A stretch of 64,000 nucleotides of DNA from Clostridiales bacterium (GTDB lineage Bacteria; Bacillota; Clostridia; Christensenellales; Aristaeellaceae), in contig SVGM01000002.1 of the NCBI GenBank assembly GCA_015056365.1, positions 124,001 to 188,000 on the forward strand, in the 5' to 3' direction. Every line of letters begins with the position of its first letter. The first letter of the stretch is position 1. Shown in pieces: positions 1-8,458 of this stretch. The position numbers and the translations under genes were made by a program. The notes under the pieces were generated by a model that was not told where the DNA came from, made no database searches, and was given only the letters and a program-made list of their open reading frames with translations.

Positions 1-2260
1 CCTGCAGGGCGATCTCCACCTCGGTGTCCTTGCACTTTTCCTCAGAATAGGTAGGCCAGGGCTCGTAGGCGATGGTATTGTCGTGACCCATCAGCTGCCA
101 GATTTCCTCGCCCACATGGGGAGTGATGCAGCTCATCATTTTGATGAAGCCCTCGGCGTACTCCCTGGGACAGGTGCCGTTCTTGTACACTTCGTTGACG
201 AAGGTCATCATCTGGGCGATGGCGGTGTTGAAACCCAGCGTCTCAAAGTCGGAAGTGATCTTCTTAACGGACTGATGATAGATCTTGGTCAGCTTGCCGT
301 CATCGGTATCGGTCAGGTTGGCAGGCACGGTGAAGAAGTTCCACACGCGGTTGATGAACTTCTTGGCGCCAGCGACAGCAGTGGAGGACCAGGGCTTGGA
401 GACCTCCAGCGGACCCATGAACATTTCGTACAGGCGCAGGGTGTCCGCACCGTATTCACGAACGATGTCGCTGGGATTGACCACGAATTCGGGGAAACGC
501 TTGCCCATTTTGATGCCGTTTTCGCCCAGGATCATGCCCTGATGCACCAGCTTCTGGAAGGGCTCCTTAACGGGAGACAAGCCCTGATCGTACAGGAAGC
601 GGTTCCAGATACGGGAGTAGATCAGATGACCCACCGCGTGCTCGGGGCCGCCCACGTACAGGTCAACGGGCATCCAGTGCTTGAGCAGTTCCGGATCGCA
701 GAAGGCCTGCTCGTTCTTGGGGTCGATGTAGCGCATGTAATACCAAGAGGAACCGGCAGAACCGGGCATGGTGGAGGTTTCACGTAGACCCTTGATGCCA
801 TTCTGGTCGTAGTGCTTCCACTCCTCGGCATTCTCCAGCGGAGCCTTACCGCCGCGGCCCTTGTAGTCCTCCAATACGGGCAGAACCACAGGCAGCTCTT
901 CGTCAGGCAGGAACACGGTCTGGCCGTCTTCGGTGTAAACGCAGGGAACGGGCTCGCCCCAGTAGCGCTGGCGCGCAAAAATCCACTCGCGGAAGTGGTA
1001 GTTGGTCTTTCTGCGGGCAACGCCCATCTCTTCCAGCTTACAGGTGATGGCTTCCTTGGCCTCTTCCACGGTCAGGCCGGTGAACTCCTCGGAGTTGATC
1101 AGCTTGCAGCCCTTGCCCAGATAATCCTGCTTCTCAAAGGCGCACTCAGAAACATCGCGGCCTTCGATGACCTGCAGCATGGGGATGTTGTGGGCGATTG
1201 CGTATTCAAAGTCGCGCTGGTCATGGCTGGGAACGGCCATGACGGCACCGGTACCGTAGTTGCCCAGCACGAAGTCGCCGATGAACACGGGGACTTCCTT
1301 ACCGTTAACGGGGTTGATGGCGTACACGCCCTTGAGGGGGCAGCCGGTCTTGGTCTTGGTGGCGTCGGTACGGTCAATCTCGCTCTTGCTGGCAGCTGCC
1401 TTGATGTAGGCTTCCACCTCTTCACGGTTTTCCACACGGTCCAGCAGGGACGCGGTGATCTTGCCGTCGGGAGCCAGCACCATGAAGGTGATGCCGTAGA
1501 TGGTCTCAATGCAGGTGGTGTAGATGGAGAATTCGCCGCCGCCCACCAGCTTGAAGTCCACTTCCACACCGGTGGACTTGCCGATCCAGTTGCGCTGGAT
1601 CTCCTTGGTGGATTCGGGCCAGTCGATATCCTCCAGCCCCTCCAGCAGCTTCTCAGCAAAGGCAGGCTGGTCGATGACCCACTGCATCATCATCTTCTTG
1701 ACCACAGGATAGCCGCCGCGCTCGGACTTGCCGTCGATAACCTCGTCGTTGGCCAAAACAGTACCCAGCGCTTCGCACCAGTTGACGGGCATCTCAATGC
1801 GCTTGGCATAGCCAGCTTCCCACAGCTTCTTGAAGATCCACTGGGTCCACTTGTAGAATTCGGGATCGGTGGTGGCGATCACCTTGGACCAGTCGTAGTC
1901 AAAGCCCAGTTCCTTCAGCTGGCCGGAGAAGGTGGCAATGTTCTTCTGGGTGAAGCCATTGGGATGGTTGCCGGTATCCACGGCGTACTGCTCTGCGGGC
2001 AGACCAAAGGAGTCATATCCCATGGGGTGCAACACGTTGTAGCCCTGCATGCGCTTCATGCGGGACATGATGTCCGTGGCCGTATAGCCTTCGGGATGGC
2101 CGGCATGGAGACCCACGCCGGAGGGATAAGGAAACATATCCAGCACATAGTACTTGGGCTTGGAGAAATCCCACACATCGGTAGCGAAGGTGTTGTGTTC
2201 TTCCCAGTACTTCTGCCATTTCTTTTCAATCGTTGCCGGGGTGTAGATGGGGTTTTCCAT
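1..2260 (-). CDS. leuS: Leucyl-tRNA synthetase, 3' end cut by window edge
   Basis: Charges tRNA-Leu with leucine in the cytoplasm. The reading frame stays open to base 1, giving 753 residues, so perhaps the last 50-80 residues are missing. The class I signature HAGH lies at residues 52-55. The second signature reads KMGKR (residues 584-588) rather than KMSKS, followed by FPEFVVNPSDIV and GADTLRLYEMFMGPLE, a variant I recall from other clostridial LeuRS. The editing (CP1) region lies between. The start ATG at 2260 follows an AGGAGG site. No T-box leader is visible upstream. It lies downstream of gltX on the same strand. Confidence 0.97.
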   Translation of the reverse strand, partial: MENPIYTPATIEKKWQKYWEEHNTFATDVWDFSKPKYYVLDMFPYPSGVGLHAGHPEGYTATDIMSRMKRMQGYNVLHPMGYDSFGLPAEQYAVDTGNHPNGFTQKNIATFSGQLKELGFDYDWSKVIATTDPEFYKWTQWIFKKLWEAGYAKRIEMPVNWCEALGTVLANDEVIDGKSERGGYPVVKKMMMQWVIDQPAFAEKLLEGLEDIDWPESTKEIQRNWIGKSTGVEVDFKLVGGGEFSIYTTCIETIYGITFMVLAPDGKITASLLDRVENREEVEAYIKAAASKSEIDRTDATKTKTGCPLKGVYAINPVNGKEVPVFIGDFVLGNYGTGAVMAVPSHDQRDFEYAIAHNIPMLQVIEGRDVSECAFEKQDYLGKGCKLINSEEFTGLTVEEAKEAITCKLEEMGVARRKTNYHFREWIFARQRYWGEPVPCVYTEDGQTVFLPDEELPVVLPVLEDYKGRGGKAPLENAEEWKHYDQNGIKGLRETSTMPGSAGSSWYYMRYIDPKNEQAFCDPELLKHWMPVDLYVGGPEHAVGHLIYSRIWNRFLYDQGLSPVKEPFQKLVHQGMILGENGIKMGKRFPEFVVNPSDIVREYGADTLRLYEMFMGPLEVSKPWSSTAVAGAKKFINRVWNFFTVPANLTDTDDGKLTKIYHQSVKKITSDFETLGFNTAIAQMMTFVNEVYKNGTCPREYAEGFIKMMSCITPHVGEEIWQLMGHDNTIAYEPWPTYSEEKCKDTEVEIALQ

Positions 2261-2282
2261 ATGTATAACCTCCTTGTTGGGG

Positions 2283-2556
2283 GCGGGAGAATGCAGGGGG
2301 GCCACCCCTGCACCCGGCCAAGGGCTCTGCCCTTGGATCCCGCAAGGGGCAATGCCCCTTGACCCTTCGCCGTGCATTTCATGCACGGGGGAATAAGTGA
2401 TTTGTTTGGTTGGTTTTTTCTGTTTGGGGCGAATATCGCTACGCCTTTTGATCCAACCGTTGACATAAGCTCCTGACCGCAATTCATGCGGTCAGGAATG
2501 GGATTCTTAAGGGATGAAATCCCTTAAGCGGATTTCCTAAGGGCAGCGCCCTTTGG
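2283..2556. repeat. Cluster of intergenic palindromes (REP-like)
   Basis: The gap between gltX and leuS holds a chain of short inverted repeats: TGCAGGGG/CCCCTGCA, CCAAGGGC-TCT-GCCCTTGG, CAAGGGG-CAATG-CCCCTTG, CCGTGCAT-TTC-ATGCACGG, CCTGACCGC/GCGGTCAGG near 2472-2496, CTTAAGGGAT-GAA-ATCCCTTAAG and AAGGGC-AGC-GCCCTT. None is followed by a clear T-tract, so they are not simple terminators. The CCAAGGGC module recurs near 43.9 kb with identical flanks. I see no gene here. Confidence 0.7.
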
Positions 2557-2558
2557 CC

Positions 2559-4019
2559 TTACGCCTTCAGCATCTCGATACCCTTGTCCATGCGGCGCAA
2601 AGTTTCGTCCTTGCCCAGCAGATAGGCGATCTCGGTAGCGCCGCCGGGGGTGGAGGCCAGGCCGGAGATAGCGATGCGGACGGGCCACATGATCTGGCCG
2701 TTCTTCATTTCGTTCTGGGCGGCAAGGTTCATCAGGACTTCCTTGACGGCCTCCTCGGAGAAGTTGTCCAGAGCAGCAAGAGCGGGGCGGGCCAGCTCAA
2801 GGGCCTTGAGGGCGATCTCCGGGTTGGTCTTCATCTTCTTGTGGGTGTAGATCTCGGGATCGTACTCCGGCAGCTCGGCAAGGAATTTGACCTGATCGGG
2901 CACCTGAGAGAAGATCTCGGTGCGTGTGTGCATCAGGCTGGCCAACATGCGGTAGTCGATGTTCTTGCCAGCAAGAACCTTGTCGAACCACGGAGTCGCC
3001 ATTTGCAGGTACTCCTCAAAGTCCATCTTGCTGATGTACTCGTGGTTGAACCAGTTGAGCTTCTCGGTGTTGAAGATGGCGGGGGACTTGCTCAGGCCGG
3101 AGAGGTCGAAGGCCTCGATCAGCTCGTCCATGGTGAAGAATTCCTTCTCGCCGTAGGTCTTCACATCGGGGCACCAGCCCAGCAGAGCGATAAAGTTGAT
3201 GATGGCATCCCGTACATAGCCCTGCTCCAGCAGATCCTCAAAGGAGGGGTCGCCGTAGCGCTTGGAAAGCTTGCGGGTGGAGTCCTTCATCACGGGGCTC
3301 ATGTGGATGTAGACCGGCGGAGTCCAGCCAAGGGCCTCGTAAAGCAGGTTGTACTTGGGGGTGGAGGAAAGGTACTCGGTGCCGCGCATCACATGGGTGA
3401 TGCCCATCAGATGGTCATCGATGACATTGGCGAAGTTATAGGTGGGCAGGCCGTCCTGCTTGATGAGCACATTGTCATCCAGCGTGTCGCAGGGGGCTTC
3501 CACGTGGCCGTAGAGGGCATCCTCGAAGCTGGCCACACCGGTGGTGGGAATATTCTGACGAATGACGAAGGGCTCGCCGCTCTGCATACGCTTGAGGGCT
3601 TCCTCCTTGGGAATAGAGAGGCAGTGCTTGTCGTACTTCCACTGCTCGCCCTTGGCGGTAGCAGCGTCCCGGCGCTCCTGCAGCTCCTCCTTGGTGCAGA
3701 AACAGGGGTAAGCAGCGCCGCTCTCCACCAGCTGCATGGCGTAGGGCAGGTAAGTATCCTTGCGCTGGGACTGGATGTAGGGGCCGTACTCGCCGCCTAC
3801 GTCGGGGCCTTCATCGTACTCCAGACCCGCCTGATGCATGCTGGCGTAAATCTTTTCAACAGCGCCCGGCACTTCGCGTTCCTGATCCGTATCCTCAATA
3901 CGCAGGATGAACTTGCCGCCGTTCTTCTTGGCGAACAGATAGGTGTACAGGGCGGAACGCAAGCCGCCCAGATGCAGGTAGCCCGTGGGGCTGGGTGCGA
4001 ACCGGGTGCGAACAGTCAT
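2559..4019 (-). CDS. gltX: Glutamyl-tRNA synthetase
   Basis: Class I synthetase that charges tRNA-Glu, 486 residues, the usual length. HIGH-type motif HLGG is at residues 16-19 within FAPSPTGYLHLGG, and the KMSKS-type motif is KLSKR near residue 250. An upstream in-frame start exists, but ATG 4019 has AGGAGG just before it and begins the conserved TVRTRFAPSPTG. A glnS gene lies directly upstream, so this enzyme may be of the discriminating kind; that is inference, since gatCAB could be elsewhere in the genome. Confidence 0.97.
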   Translation of the reverse strand: MTVRTRFAPSPTGYLHLGGLRSALYTYLFAKKNGGKFILRIEDTDQEREVPGAVEKIYASMHQAGLEYDEGPDVGGEYGPYIQSQRKDTYLPYAMQLVESGAAYPCFCTKEELQERRDAATAKGEQWKYDKHCLSIPKEEALKRMQSGEPFVIRQNIPTTGVASFEDALYGHVEAPCDTLDDNVLIKQDGLPTYNFANVIDDHLMGITHVMRGTEYLSSTPKYNLLYEALGWTPPVYIHMSPVMKDSTRKLSKRYGDPSFEDLLEQGYVRDAIINFIALLGWCPDVKTYGEKEFFTMDELIEAFDLSGLSKSPAIFNTEKLNWFNHEYISKMDFEEYLQMATPWFDKVLAGKNIDYRMLASLMHTRTEIFSQVPDQVKFLAELPEYDPEIYTHKKMKTNPEIALKALELARPALAALDNFSEEAVKEVLMNLAAQNEMKNGQIMWPVRIAISGLASTPGGATEIAYLLGKDETLRRMDKGIEMLKA

Positions 4020-4044
4020 AAGGCGCCTCCTAAGTAAAAGAAAT

Positions 4045-4071
4045 GAGGTCGAAGGATATACCTTCAACCTC
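4045..4071. promoter_or_regulatory. Palindrome at the gltX transcription start
   Basis: Inverted repeat GAGGTCGAAGG-ATATA-CCTTCAACCTC, with 10 of 11 arm positions pairing. It sits just downstream of the gltX -10 box and overlaps the expected start point. It could be an operator or a 5' leader hairpin; the sequence does not decide which. Confidence 0.4.
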
Positions 4072-4073
4072 GT

Positions 4074-4102
4074 ATTATAACCGAAATATGGCTATCTGCC
4101 AA
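4074..4102 (-). promoter_or_regulatory. Promoter for gltX
   Basis: On the minus strand, TTGGCA (4097-4102), 17 bases, TATAAT (4074-4079), placed about 55 bases before the gltX start codon. Confidence 0.7.
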
Positions 4103-4210
4103 CTGTTTTTCCTGTAATGCAGTGAAAAAACGTTTTTGGAGGAAGGACAGCATACCCTGTGTACGATTGCCTTACTGTACAATTCATGAACGCCCCATTC
4201 CTTCCGGAAC

Positions 4211-4250
4211 AGAAAGAACCGCTCCCGGACTGTACCGGAAGCGGTTTTGA
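4211..4250 (-). terminator. Terminator-like hairpin after glnS
   Basis: AACCGCTCCCGG pairs with CCGGAAGCGGTT around a 6-base loop. It lies just past the glnS stop. The T-run on the minus side is short (CTTTCT); on the plus side there are four Ts. Confidence 0.6.
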
Positions 4251-4258
4251 TCATCTCT

Positions 4259-5977
4259 TTACTTCTTGATCTGCTTGGCGAAGGTATCCTTCAGACCCAC
4301 CACACGGTTGAAGACAAACTTGTCAGCGGTGGAGTCGGTATCCTTGCAGAAGTAGCCCACGCGGGGGAACTGGAAGGTGGCGCCGGCTTCGGCGTCTGCC
4401 AGGGACTTCTCAGCATAGCCGCAGCAGGTTTCCAGGCTGTTGAAATTGAGGCGAGTGAGGAAATCGTCCTTCAGGGGCAGCTGCTTGCGCAGTTCTTCCA
4501 AAGCCTCTCCCTCAATGCCGTTGGTTTCATCATCTTCCAGCAGGATAGGCTCGAACATACGGGCTTCCACCGGCACGTTCTCCGTTGCACTGACCCAGTG
4601 CAGGGTGCCCTTCACCTTACGGTTGGCGCCCTCGCTGCCGTTGCGGCTGTCCATGTCCACGGTGCACAGCACGGCGGTCACGTTGCCGGTTTCGTCCTTC
4701 TCGCAGCCCTCGCACTTGATGATGTACGCGCCCATCAGGCGGACTTCATTGCCGGGGAACAGGCGGAAATACTTCTTGGGCGGTTCTTCCATGAAGTCTT
4801 CCTGCTCCACGTAGATCTCACGGGTCATGACTACCTTGTGGCTGCCCATTTCGGGGTGCTTGGGATGGTTCTCGATCTCCAGCTCGTCCCGCTTGTCCTC
4901 GGGCCAGTTGGTCAGAATGACCTTGAGCGGCCGTACAACCGCCATGGCGCGGGGCACCTTGTCGCCCAGGTCATCGCGGACGCAGCTTTCCAACAGCGCC
5001 ATATCCACGGTGCTGTCCGCCTTGGCAAGACCGATGCGGTCGATGAAATCGCGGATGGCTTCAGGGGTGAAGCCGCGGCGACGCATAGCGCACAGGGTAG
5101 GCATGCGGGGATCGTCCCAGCCAGTGACGAAGCCGCCCTCCACCAGCGCGCGCAGGTAGCGCTTGCTCATCACGGTGCGGGTCAGGTTCAGACGGCTGAA
5201 CTCGATCTGACGGGGACGGCCGGGCAGCATGGCTGCGGACTTCTCCACCACCCAGTCGTACAGGGGGCGGTGATCCTCATACTCCAGGGAGCACAGGCTG
5301 TGGGTGATGCCCTCCAGCGCGTCGCCGATGGGATGGGCGAAGTCGTACATGGGATAGATGCACCATTCCTTGCCGGTACGGTGATGTTCCTTGTACAGGA
5401 TGCGGTACATGGCGGGGTCGCGCATGTTGATGTTGGGGGAGGCCATGTCGATCTTCATGCGAAGGATCATACTGCCCTCGGGATGTTTGCCAGCCTTCAT
5501 TTCCTCAAACAGGCGCAGGTTTTCCTCCATGGGGCGGTCGCGATAGGGGCTGTTCTTGCCCGGCTCGGTGAGGGTGCCACGGTATTCGCGCATCTGCTCC
5601 TGGGTCAGCTCGTCCACATAGGCCAGGTCGCGCTTGATCCAGTCCACAGCAATGTCGTAACACTTCTGATAGTACTCGCTGGCGAAGAACAGGCCGCCCT
5701 TCCAATCGAAGCCCAGCCAGCGGATGTCATCCATGATGCCGTCCACGTACTCGGTCTCTTCCTTGGCGGGATTGGTGTCGTCAAAGCGCAGATTGGTCAC
5801 GCCGCCGTAGCGCTCAGCGGTCAAAAAGTCCGCCACCAGGGCCTTGCAGTGACCGATATGCAGATATCCGTTGGGTTCCGGGGGAAAACGGGTATGCACG
5901 CTTTGGCAGCGCCCGCTCCGTAAATCTTCTTCTACGGCTTCCCAGATGAAATTGCTTTTCGTTGCGGGGTTCTCCAT
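4259..5977 (-). CDS. glnS: Glutaminyl-tRNA synthetase
   Basis: Charges tRNA-Gln directly with glutamine, 572 residues (E. coli GlnRS is 554). Motifs seen: FPPEPNGYLHIGHCKA with HIGH at residues 40-43, and the KMSKS equivalent VMSKRYL in the middle. The long C-terminal anticodon-binding beta-barrel region is present (KYFRLFPGNEVRLMGAYIIK). Start ATG 5977 was chosen over an upstream in-frame ATG because MENPATKSNF fits the family start and it lies downstream of a good promoter. Most Firmicutes lack GlnRS and use GatCAB amidation, so this is probably an acquired gene (established distribution plus inference). Confidence 0.96.
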   Translation of the reverse strand: MENPATKSNFIWEAVEEDLRSGRCQSVHTRFPPEPNGYLHIGHCKALVADFLTAERYGGVTNLRFDDTNPAKEETEYVDGIMDDIRWLGFDWKGGLFFASEYYQKCYDIAVDWIKRDLAYVDELTQEQMREYRGTLTEPGKNSPYRDRPMEENLRLFEEMKAGKHPEGSMILRMKIDMASPNINMRDPAMYRILYKEHHRTGKEWCIYPMYDFAHPIGDALEGITHSLCSLEYEDHRPLYDWVVEKSAAMLPGRPRQIEFSRLNLTRTVMSKRYLRALVEGGFVTGWDDPRMPTLCAMRRRGFTPEAIRDFIDRIGLAKADSTVDMALLESCVRDDLGDKVPRAMAVVRPLKVILTNWPEDKRDELEIENHPKHPEMGSHKVVMTREIYVEQEDFMEEPPKKYFRLFPGNEVRLMGAYIIKCEGCEKDETGNVTAVLCTVDMDSRNGSEGANRKVKGTLHWVSATENVPVEARMFEPILLEDDETNGIEGEALEELRKQLPLKDDFLTRLNFNSLETCCGYAEKSLADAEAGATFQFPRVGYFCKDTDSTADKFVFNRVVGLKDTFAKQIKK

Positions 5978-6026
5978 TGCAGTGCCTTCTTTCTTACATA
6001 TTAACGGTACAAAACCGTTGGGAATC

Positions 6027-6055
6027 ATTATATAGCGAAAGGCGGGGTTTGGCAA
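6027..6055 (-). promoter_or_regulatory. Promoter for glnS
   Basis: On the minus strand, TTGCCA (6050-6055), 17 bases, TATAAT (6027-6032), about 50 bases upstream of the glnS start. Confidence 0.7.
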
Positions 6056-6080
6056 GAAAAGATTGCGCGGATACGCGAAA

Positions 6081-6141
6081 CAGGGAGGCGCTGCCTCCCC
6101 GCACCCACCGCCAAAGGGCCAATAGCCCTTTGGAATCCCTT
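6081..6141. repeat. Intergenic palindromes (REP-like)
   Basis: Two adjacent inverted repeats, GGGAGGC-GCT-GCCTCCC and CCAAAGGGC-CAATA-GCCCTTTGG, followed by AATCCC. They have the same plan as the elements at 2.3, 31.8 and 43.9 kb. Confidence 0.65.
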
Positions 6142-6164
6142 TATTGATGCCGCTTTACGCCATC

Positions 6165-6206
6165 AAAAAACAAACCGCTTCCTGCATATCGAAAGCGGCT
6201 CTTTTT
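6165..6206. terminator. Terminator after the 2H phosphoesterase gene
   Basis: AACCGCTT pairs with AAGCGGCT (one G-U) around a 12-base loop. On the minus strand it is followed by GTTTTTTG, so it suits the gene ending at 6220. The plus strand also has a T-run. Confidence 0.75.
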
Positions 6207-6219
6207 CAATCTTGCAAAC

Positions 6220-6726
6220 TCAAATGCCGGTCAGTTCTACGGTGATGATTTCTCTCGTCGGCCAAAAGGCGCACAAACGAAGGCGGTCGATCTTTGCCAA
6301 AATGGGCGTGAAGTGCTGCATCAGCGTAGGCAGGGCAGCCGCGATGGTTTCCGGAACATCGATAAGCATGGTGGTATGAGGCAGCCACGGGTAGCCGTTC
6401 ACAACGTTCTCACCACAGGCCTGCTGAAGGGCAATCAATGCCTGGGTCATATCCGGTGCAGCGAAAAGTATTTTGCCGCCGGGCATCACACCGATATGCC
6501 GAATGGCTACCTCCACCGGAGCGAAGCGGGCAGCCACCTGTTTGGTGATCTCGATGGCCTCGGCTTCCTTCTCCAGCGGGAAGGTGGCCAAACTGATGTG
6601 ATGATTGAGCCCCGGCGTCTGGTTGCCGGTGAAGCCCGCCTGTTGCAGGGCATCGTACCACACAGAAATGCGCCGCTGATCCTCCTCGCAATAGTCTGCC
6701 ATCAGGGTGAGAAAGGATTCTGCCAT
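6220..6726 (-). CDS. 2H phosphoesterase superfamily protein (2'-5' RNA ligase-like)
   Basis: 168 residues with the two family histidine motifs: H-I-S at residues 43-45 and H-T-T at residues 117-119, each in a beta-strand context. 2H enzymes act on 2',3'-cyclic phosphate or 2'-5' linked RNA ends and related nucleotides; the substrate here is unknown. Start ATG 6726 follows AGAGG and gives MAESFLTLMADYC; a much longer in-frame upstream extension has no ribosome site. It is divergent from the SPOUT methyltransferase gene, which may hint at a shared RNA role (inference). Confidence 0.85.
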   Translation of the reverse strand: MAESFLTLMADYCEEDQRRISVWYDALQQAGFTGNQTPGLNHHISLATFPLEKEAEAIEITKQVAARFAPVEVAIRHIGVMPGGKILFAAPDMTQALIALQQACGENVVNGYPWLPHTTMLIDVPETIAAALPTLMQHFTPILAKIDRLRLCAFWPTREIITVELTGI

Positions 6727-6756
6727 GTAAATCGCCTCTTTTCGCAGGTTTTCGGG

Positions 6757-6786
6757 ATGATAGCACAGGTTGCGGAGAACTGTCAA
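6757..6786 (-). promoter_or_regulatory. Promoter for the 2H phosphoesterase gene
   Basis: On the minus strand, TTGACA (6781-6786), 18 bases, TATCAT (6757-6762), about 30 bases upstream of the start codon. Confidence 0.65.
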
Positions 6787-6896
6787 GAGATGGAACATCA
6801 TCAAGCCAAGCAAGCCTGAATATCTGCCCAAACCGTTTCCGTAGTGCACAAGATGTGGTACACTGTTGAAGAACAAAATCGCAAACGGAGTGCATT

Positions 6897-7682
6897 ATGG
6901 CTGAGATCATCGAAATCACCTCTCTGGACGACCCCAAACTGGCCCCCTATCGCAACCTGACCGGCAGACAGCTGCAAAGCAGCCATCTTTTCATTGCCGA
7001 AAGCGAAAATGTGATTCTGGCCGGATTGGAGGCAGGCTGCCGTCCCCTGTCGCTGCTGATGGAGCGGCAGCACATCACCGGCAAGGGCAAAGCCTTGGTG
7101 GAAGCCTGCGCTGTGCCGGTTTTCACCGGGGAGGATGACCTGCTGGAAAGCCTGACCGGATTCAAGCTGAGCCGGGGCATCCTGTGTGCCATGGAGCGCC
7201 CTGCGCCGCTTTCGGCTGGGCAGGTGCTGAAAAATACCCAGCGCATTGTCGTGCTGGAAAACGTGGTGGACGGCACCAATGTGGGTGCGTTGCTCCGTTC
7301 CGCTGCCGCCTTGGGTGCGGACGGTGTGCTGCTGACCCCGGATTGCTGCGACCCATTGCAGCGACGGGCAGCCCGGGTGAGCATGGGCGCAGCCCTGCGC
7401 ATTCCGTGGGCGGTGTGCGAAAACCCGCTGGCATGCTTAAAGGAAGCAGGATTTGTCACTGCTGCCCTCGCCCTGCGGGACAATGCAGTGTCCATCCGGG
7501 AAGAGCGGCTGAAAGAAGCCGACAAGCTGGCCCTGTTTCTGGGGGCTGAAGGGGATGGCCTTCGGCAGGAGACCATTGATGGTTGTGACTATGCGGTGGT
7601 GATTCCCATGTACCATCAGGTGAACTCGCTGAATGTGGCGGCTGCCGGGGCAGTGGCGTTCTGGGAATTGTTTGGGAAATAG
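6897..7682 (+). CDS. TrmH/SpoU-family RNA 2'-O-methyltransferase
   Basis: 261 residues. The N-terminal part (about 1-100) resembles the SpoU substrate-binding domain. The C-terminal SPOUT knot shows all three motifs: NVVDGTNVGALLRSA, LFLGAEGDGL and IPMYHQVNSLNVAAAGAVAFWE. It uses SAM to methylate a ribose in tRNA or rRNA; the target base cannot be read from sequence. ATG 6897 is preceded by GGAG at good spacing, and a strong terminator closes the gene at 7685. A weak TACACT -10 box lies at 6859-6864. Confidence 0.92.
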   Translation: MAEIIEITSLDDPKLAPYRNLTGRQLQSSHLFIAESENVILAGLEAGCRPLSLLMERQHITGKGKALVEACAVPVFTGEDDLLESLTGFKLSRGILCAMERPAPLSAGQVLKNTQRIVVLENVVDGTNVGALLRSAAALGADGVLLTPDCCDPLQRRAARVSMGAALRIPWAVCENPLACLKEAGFVTAALALRDNAVSIREERLKEADKLALFLGAEGDGLRQETIDGCDYAVVIPMYHQVNSLNVAAAGAVAFWELFGK

Positions 7683-7684
7683 TG

Positions 7685-7727
7685 CAAACGGACAGACTGC
7701 ATTGCTTGTCTGTCCGTTTGTTTTTCC
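7685..7727 (+). terminator. Rho-independent terminator
   Basis: A perfect 13-bp stem CAAACGGACAGAC / GTCTGTCCGTTTG with a 10-base loop and TTTTTCCTTTT after it. It ends the SPOUT methyltransferase transcript. Confidence 0.95.
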
Positions 7728-7733
7728 TTTTAC

Positions 7734-7793
7734 TTGACAAACATATGAATATGTGTTTAAATGTTCATATAACATGTGAGCATTGATTCATAT
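7734..7793 (+). promoter_or_regulatory. Promoter with operator-like repeats
   Basis: TTGACA (7734-7739) is followed 16 bases later by TTTAAA (7756-7761). An interrupted palindrome ATATGAA-N14-TTCATAT (7743-7770) covers the -10 box, and a further TTCATAT lies at 7787-7793. The ATATGAA/TTCATAT half-sites resemble ArsR/SmtB-family operators. No such regulator gene is in the window. Confidence 0.5.
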
Positions 7794-7817
7794 GTTGCTC
7801 CAAGGAGGGTACAAGCC

Positions 7818-8399
7818 ATGCTTCAAGCCATCGCCGTTTTCATCCAGTTCTCATTCTACAGTTTTTATGTAGCCAAAATCCTTATCCAACGGCGGCAAGC
7901 CATACAGACCAACCAGATGGGTCGTGGCAACAAACCAAAAAAAGTATTGCGGATTGAGCGCATCACCCTATGCGCAACCGTTTTGGCTCTTCTGGGCAGT
8001 GTTGGCAGCATTTTCTTTACAAAACCGCAGCCTTCCCCGGCTATCGCAACCATCGGGGTGGCTGTAGGCGTGTTTAGCGTCGTTTTTTTCGCTGCCGCCA
8101 CCCTGACCATGAAAACCAGCTGGCGGGTAGGGATTCCGCAGGAAAAGACTGAATTGGTTACAGAGGGCGTCTACCGCATCAGCCGCAACCCAGCCTTTGT
8201 GGGCTTTGACCTTTTGTATCTGTCCACCTGCCTGTTGTTTCCCAACCTGACGCTGATCCTGATCTCCCTTTGGGCGGCAGTGATGCTGCATCTGCAAATC
8301 CTGCAAGAGGAAGCGCATCTGCGAAACACTTTCGGAGAGGAATATGATGCCTATGTCCGGCAAGCGTTGCGATACCTTGGCAGAAGGCGGGGTGCATAG
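7818..8399 (+). CDS. Isoprenylcysteine carboxyl methyltransferase-family membrane protein
   Basis: 193 residues with about four hydrophobic segments and the C-terminal signature of the ICMT/PEMT family: VTEGVYRISRNPAFVGF, then EEAHLRNTFGEEYDAYVRQALRYL. Members bind SAM in the membrane; the substrate in bacteria is mostly unknown. Start ATG 7818 is set by AAGGAGGG eight bases upstream; an in-frame GTG at 7776 is too close to the promoter. I recall such genes paired with ArsR regulators in Clostridia, which agrees with the operator-like repeats upstream, though no regulator is adjacent. Confidence 0.85.
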   Translation: MLQAIAVFIQFSFYSFYVAKILIQRRQAIQTNQMGRGNKPKKVLRIERITLCATVLALLGSVGSIFFTKPQPSPAIATIGVAVGVFSVVFFAAATLTMKTSWRVGIPQEKTELVTEGVYRISRNPAFVGFDLLYLSTCLLFPNLTLILISLWAAVMLHLQILQEEAHLRNTFGEEYDAYVRQALRYLGRRRGA

Positions 8400-8412
8400 G
8401 TCTGTTGCGCAT

Positions 8413-8449
8413 AAAAGGGGCTTTTGCAAACCAAAGCAAAAGCCCTTTT
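8413..8449. terminator. Bidirectional terminator
   Basis: AAAAGGGGCTTTTGC / GCAAAAGCCCTTTT hairpin, flanked by A- and T-runs, between two converging genes. Confidence 0.9.
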
Positions 8450-8458
8450 CGTATGCAA

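Noticed and set aside
2261..6060. T-box leaders for the three aminoacyl-tRNA synthetase genes.
   Set aside because: I looked for the T-box core AGGGTGGNACCGCG upstream of leuS, gltX and glnS and found none; ordinary promoters lie close to gltX and glnS.
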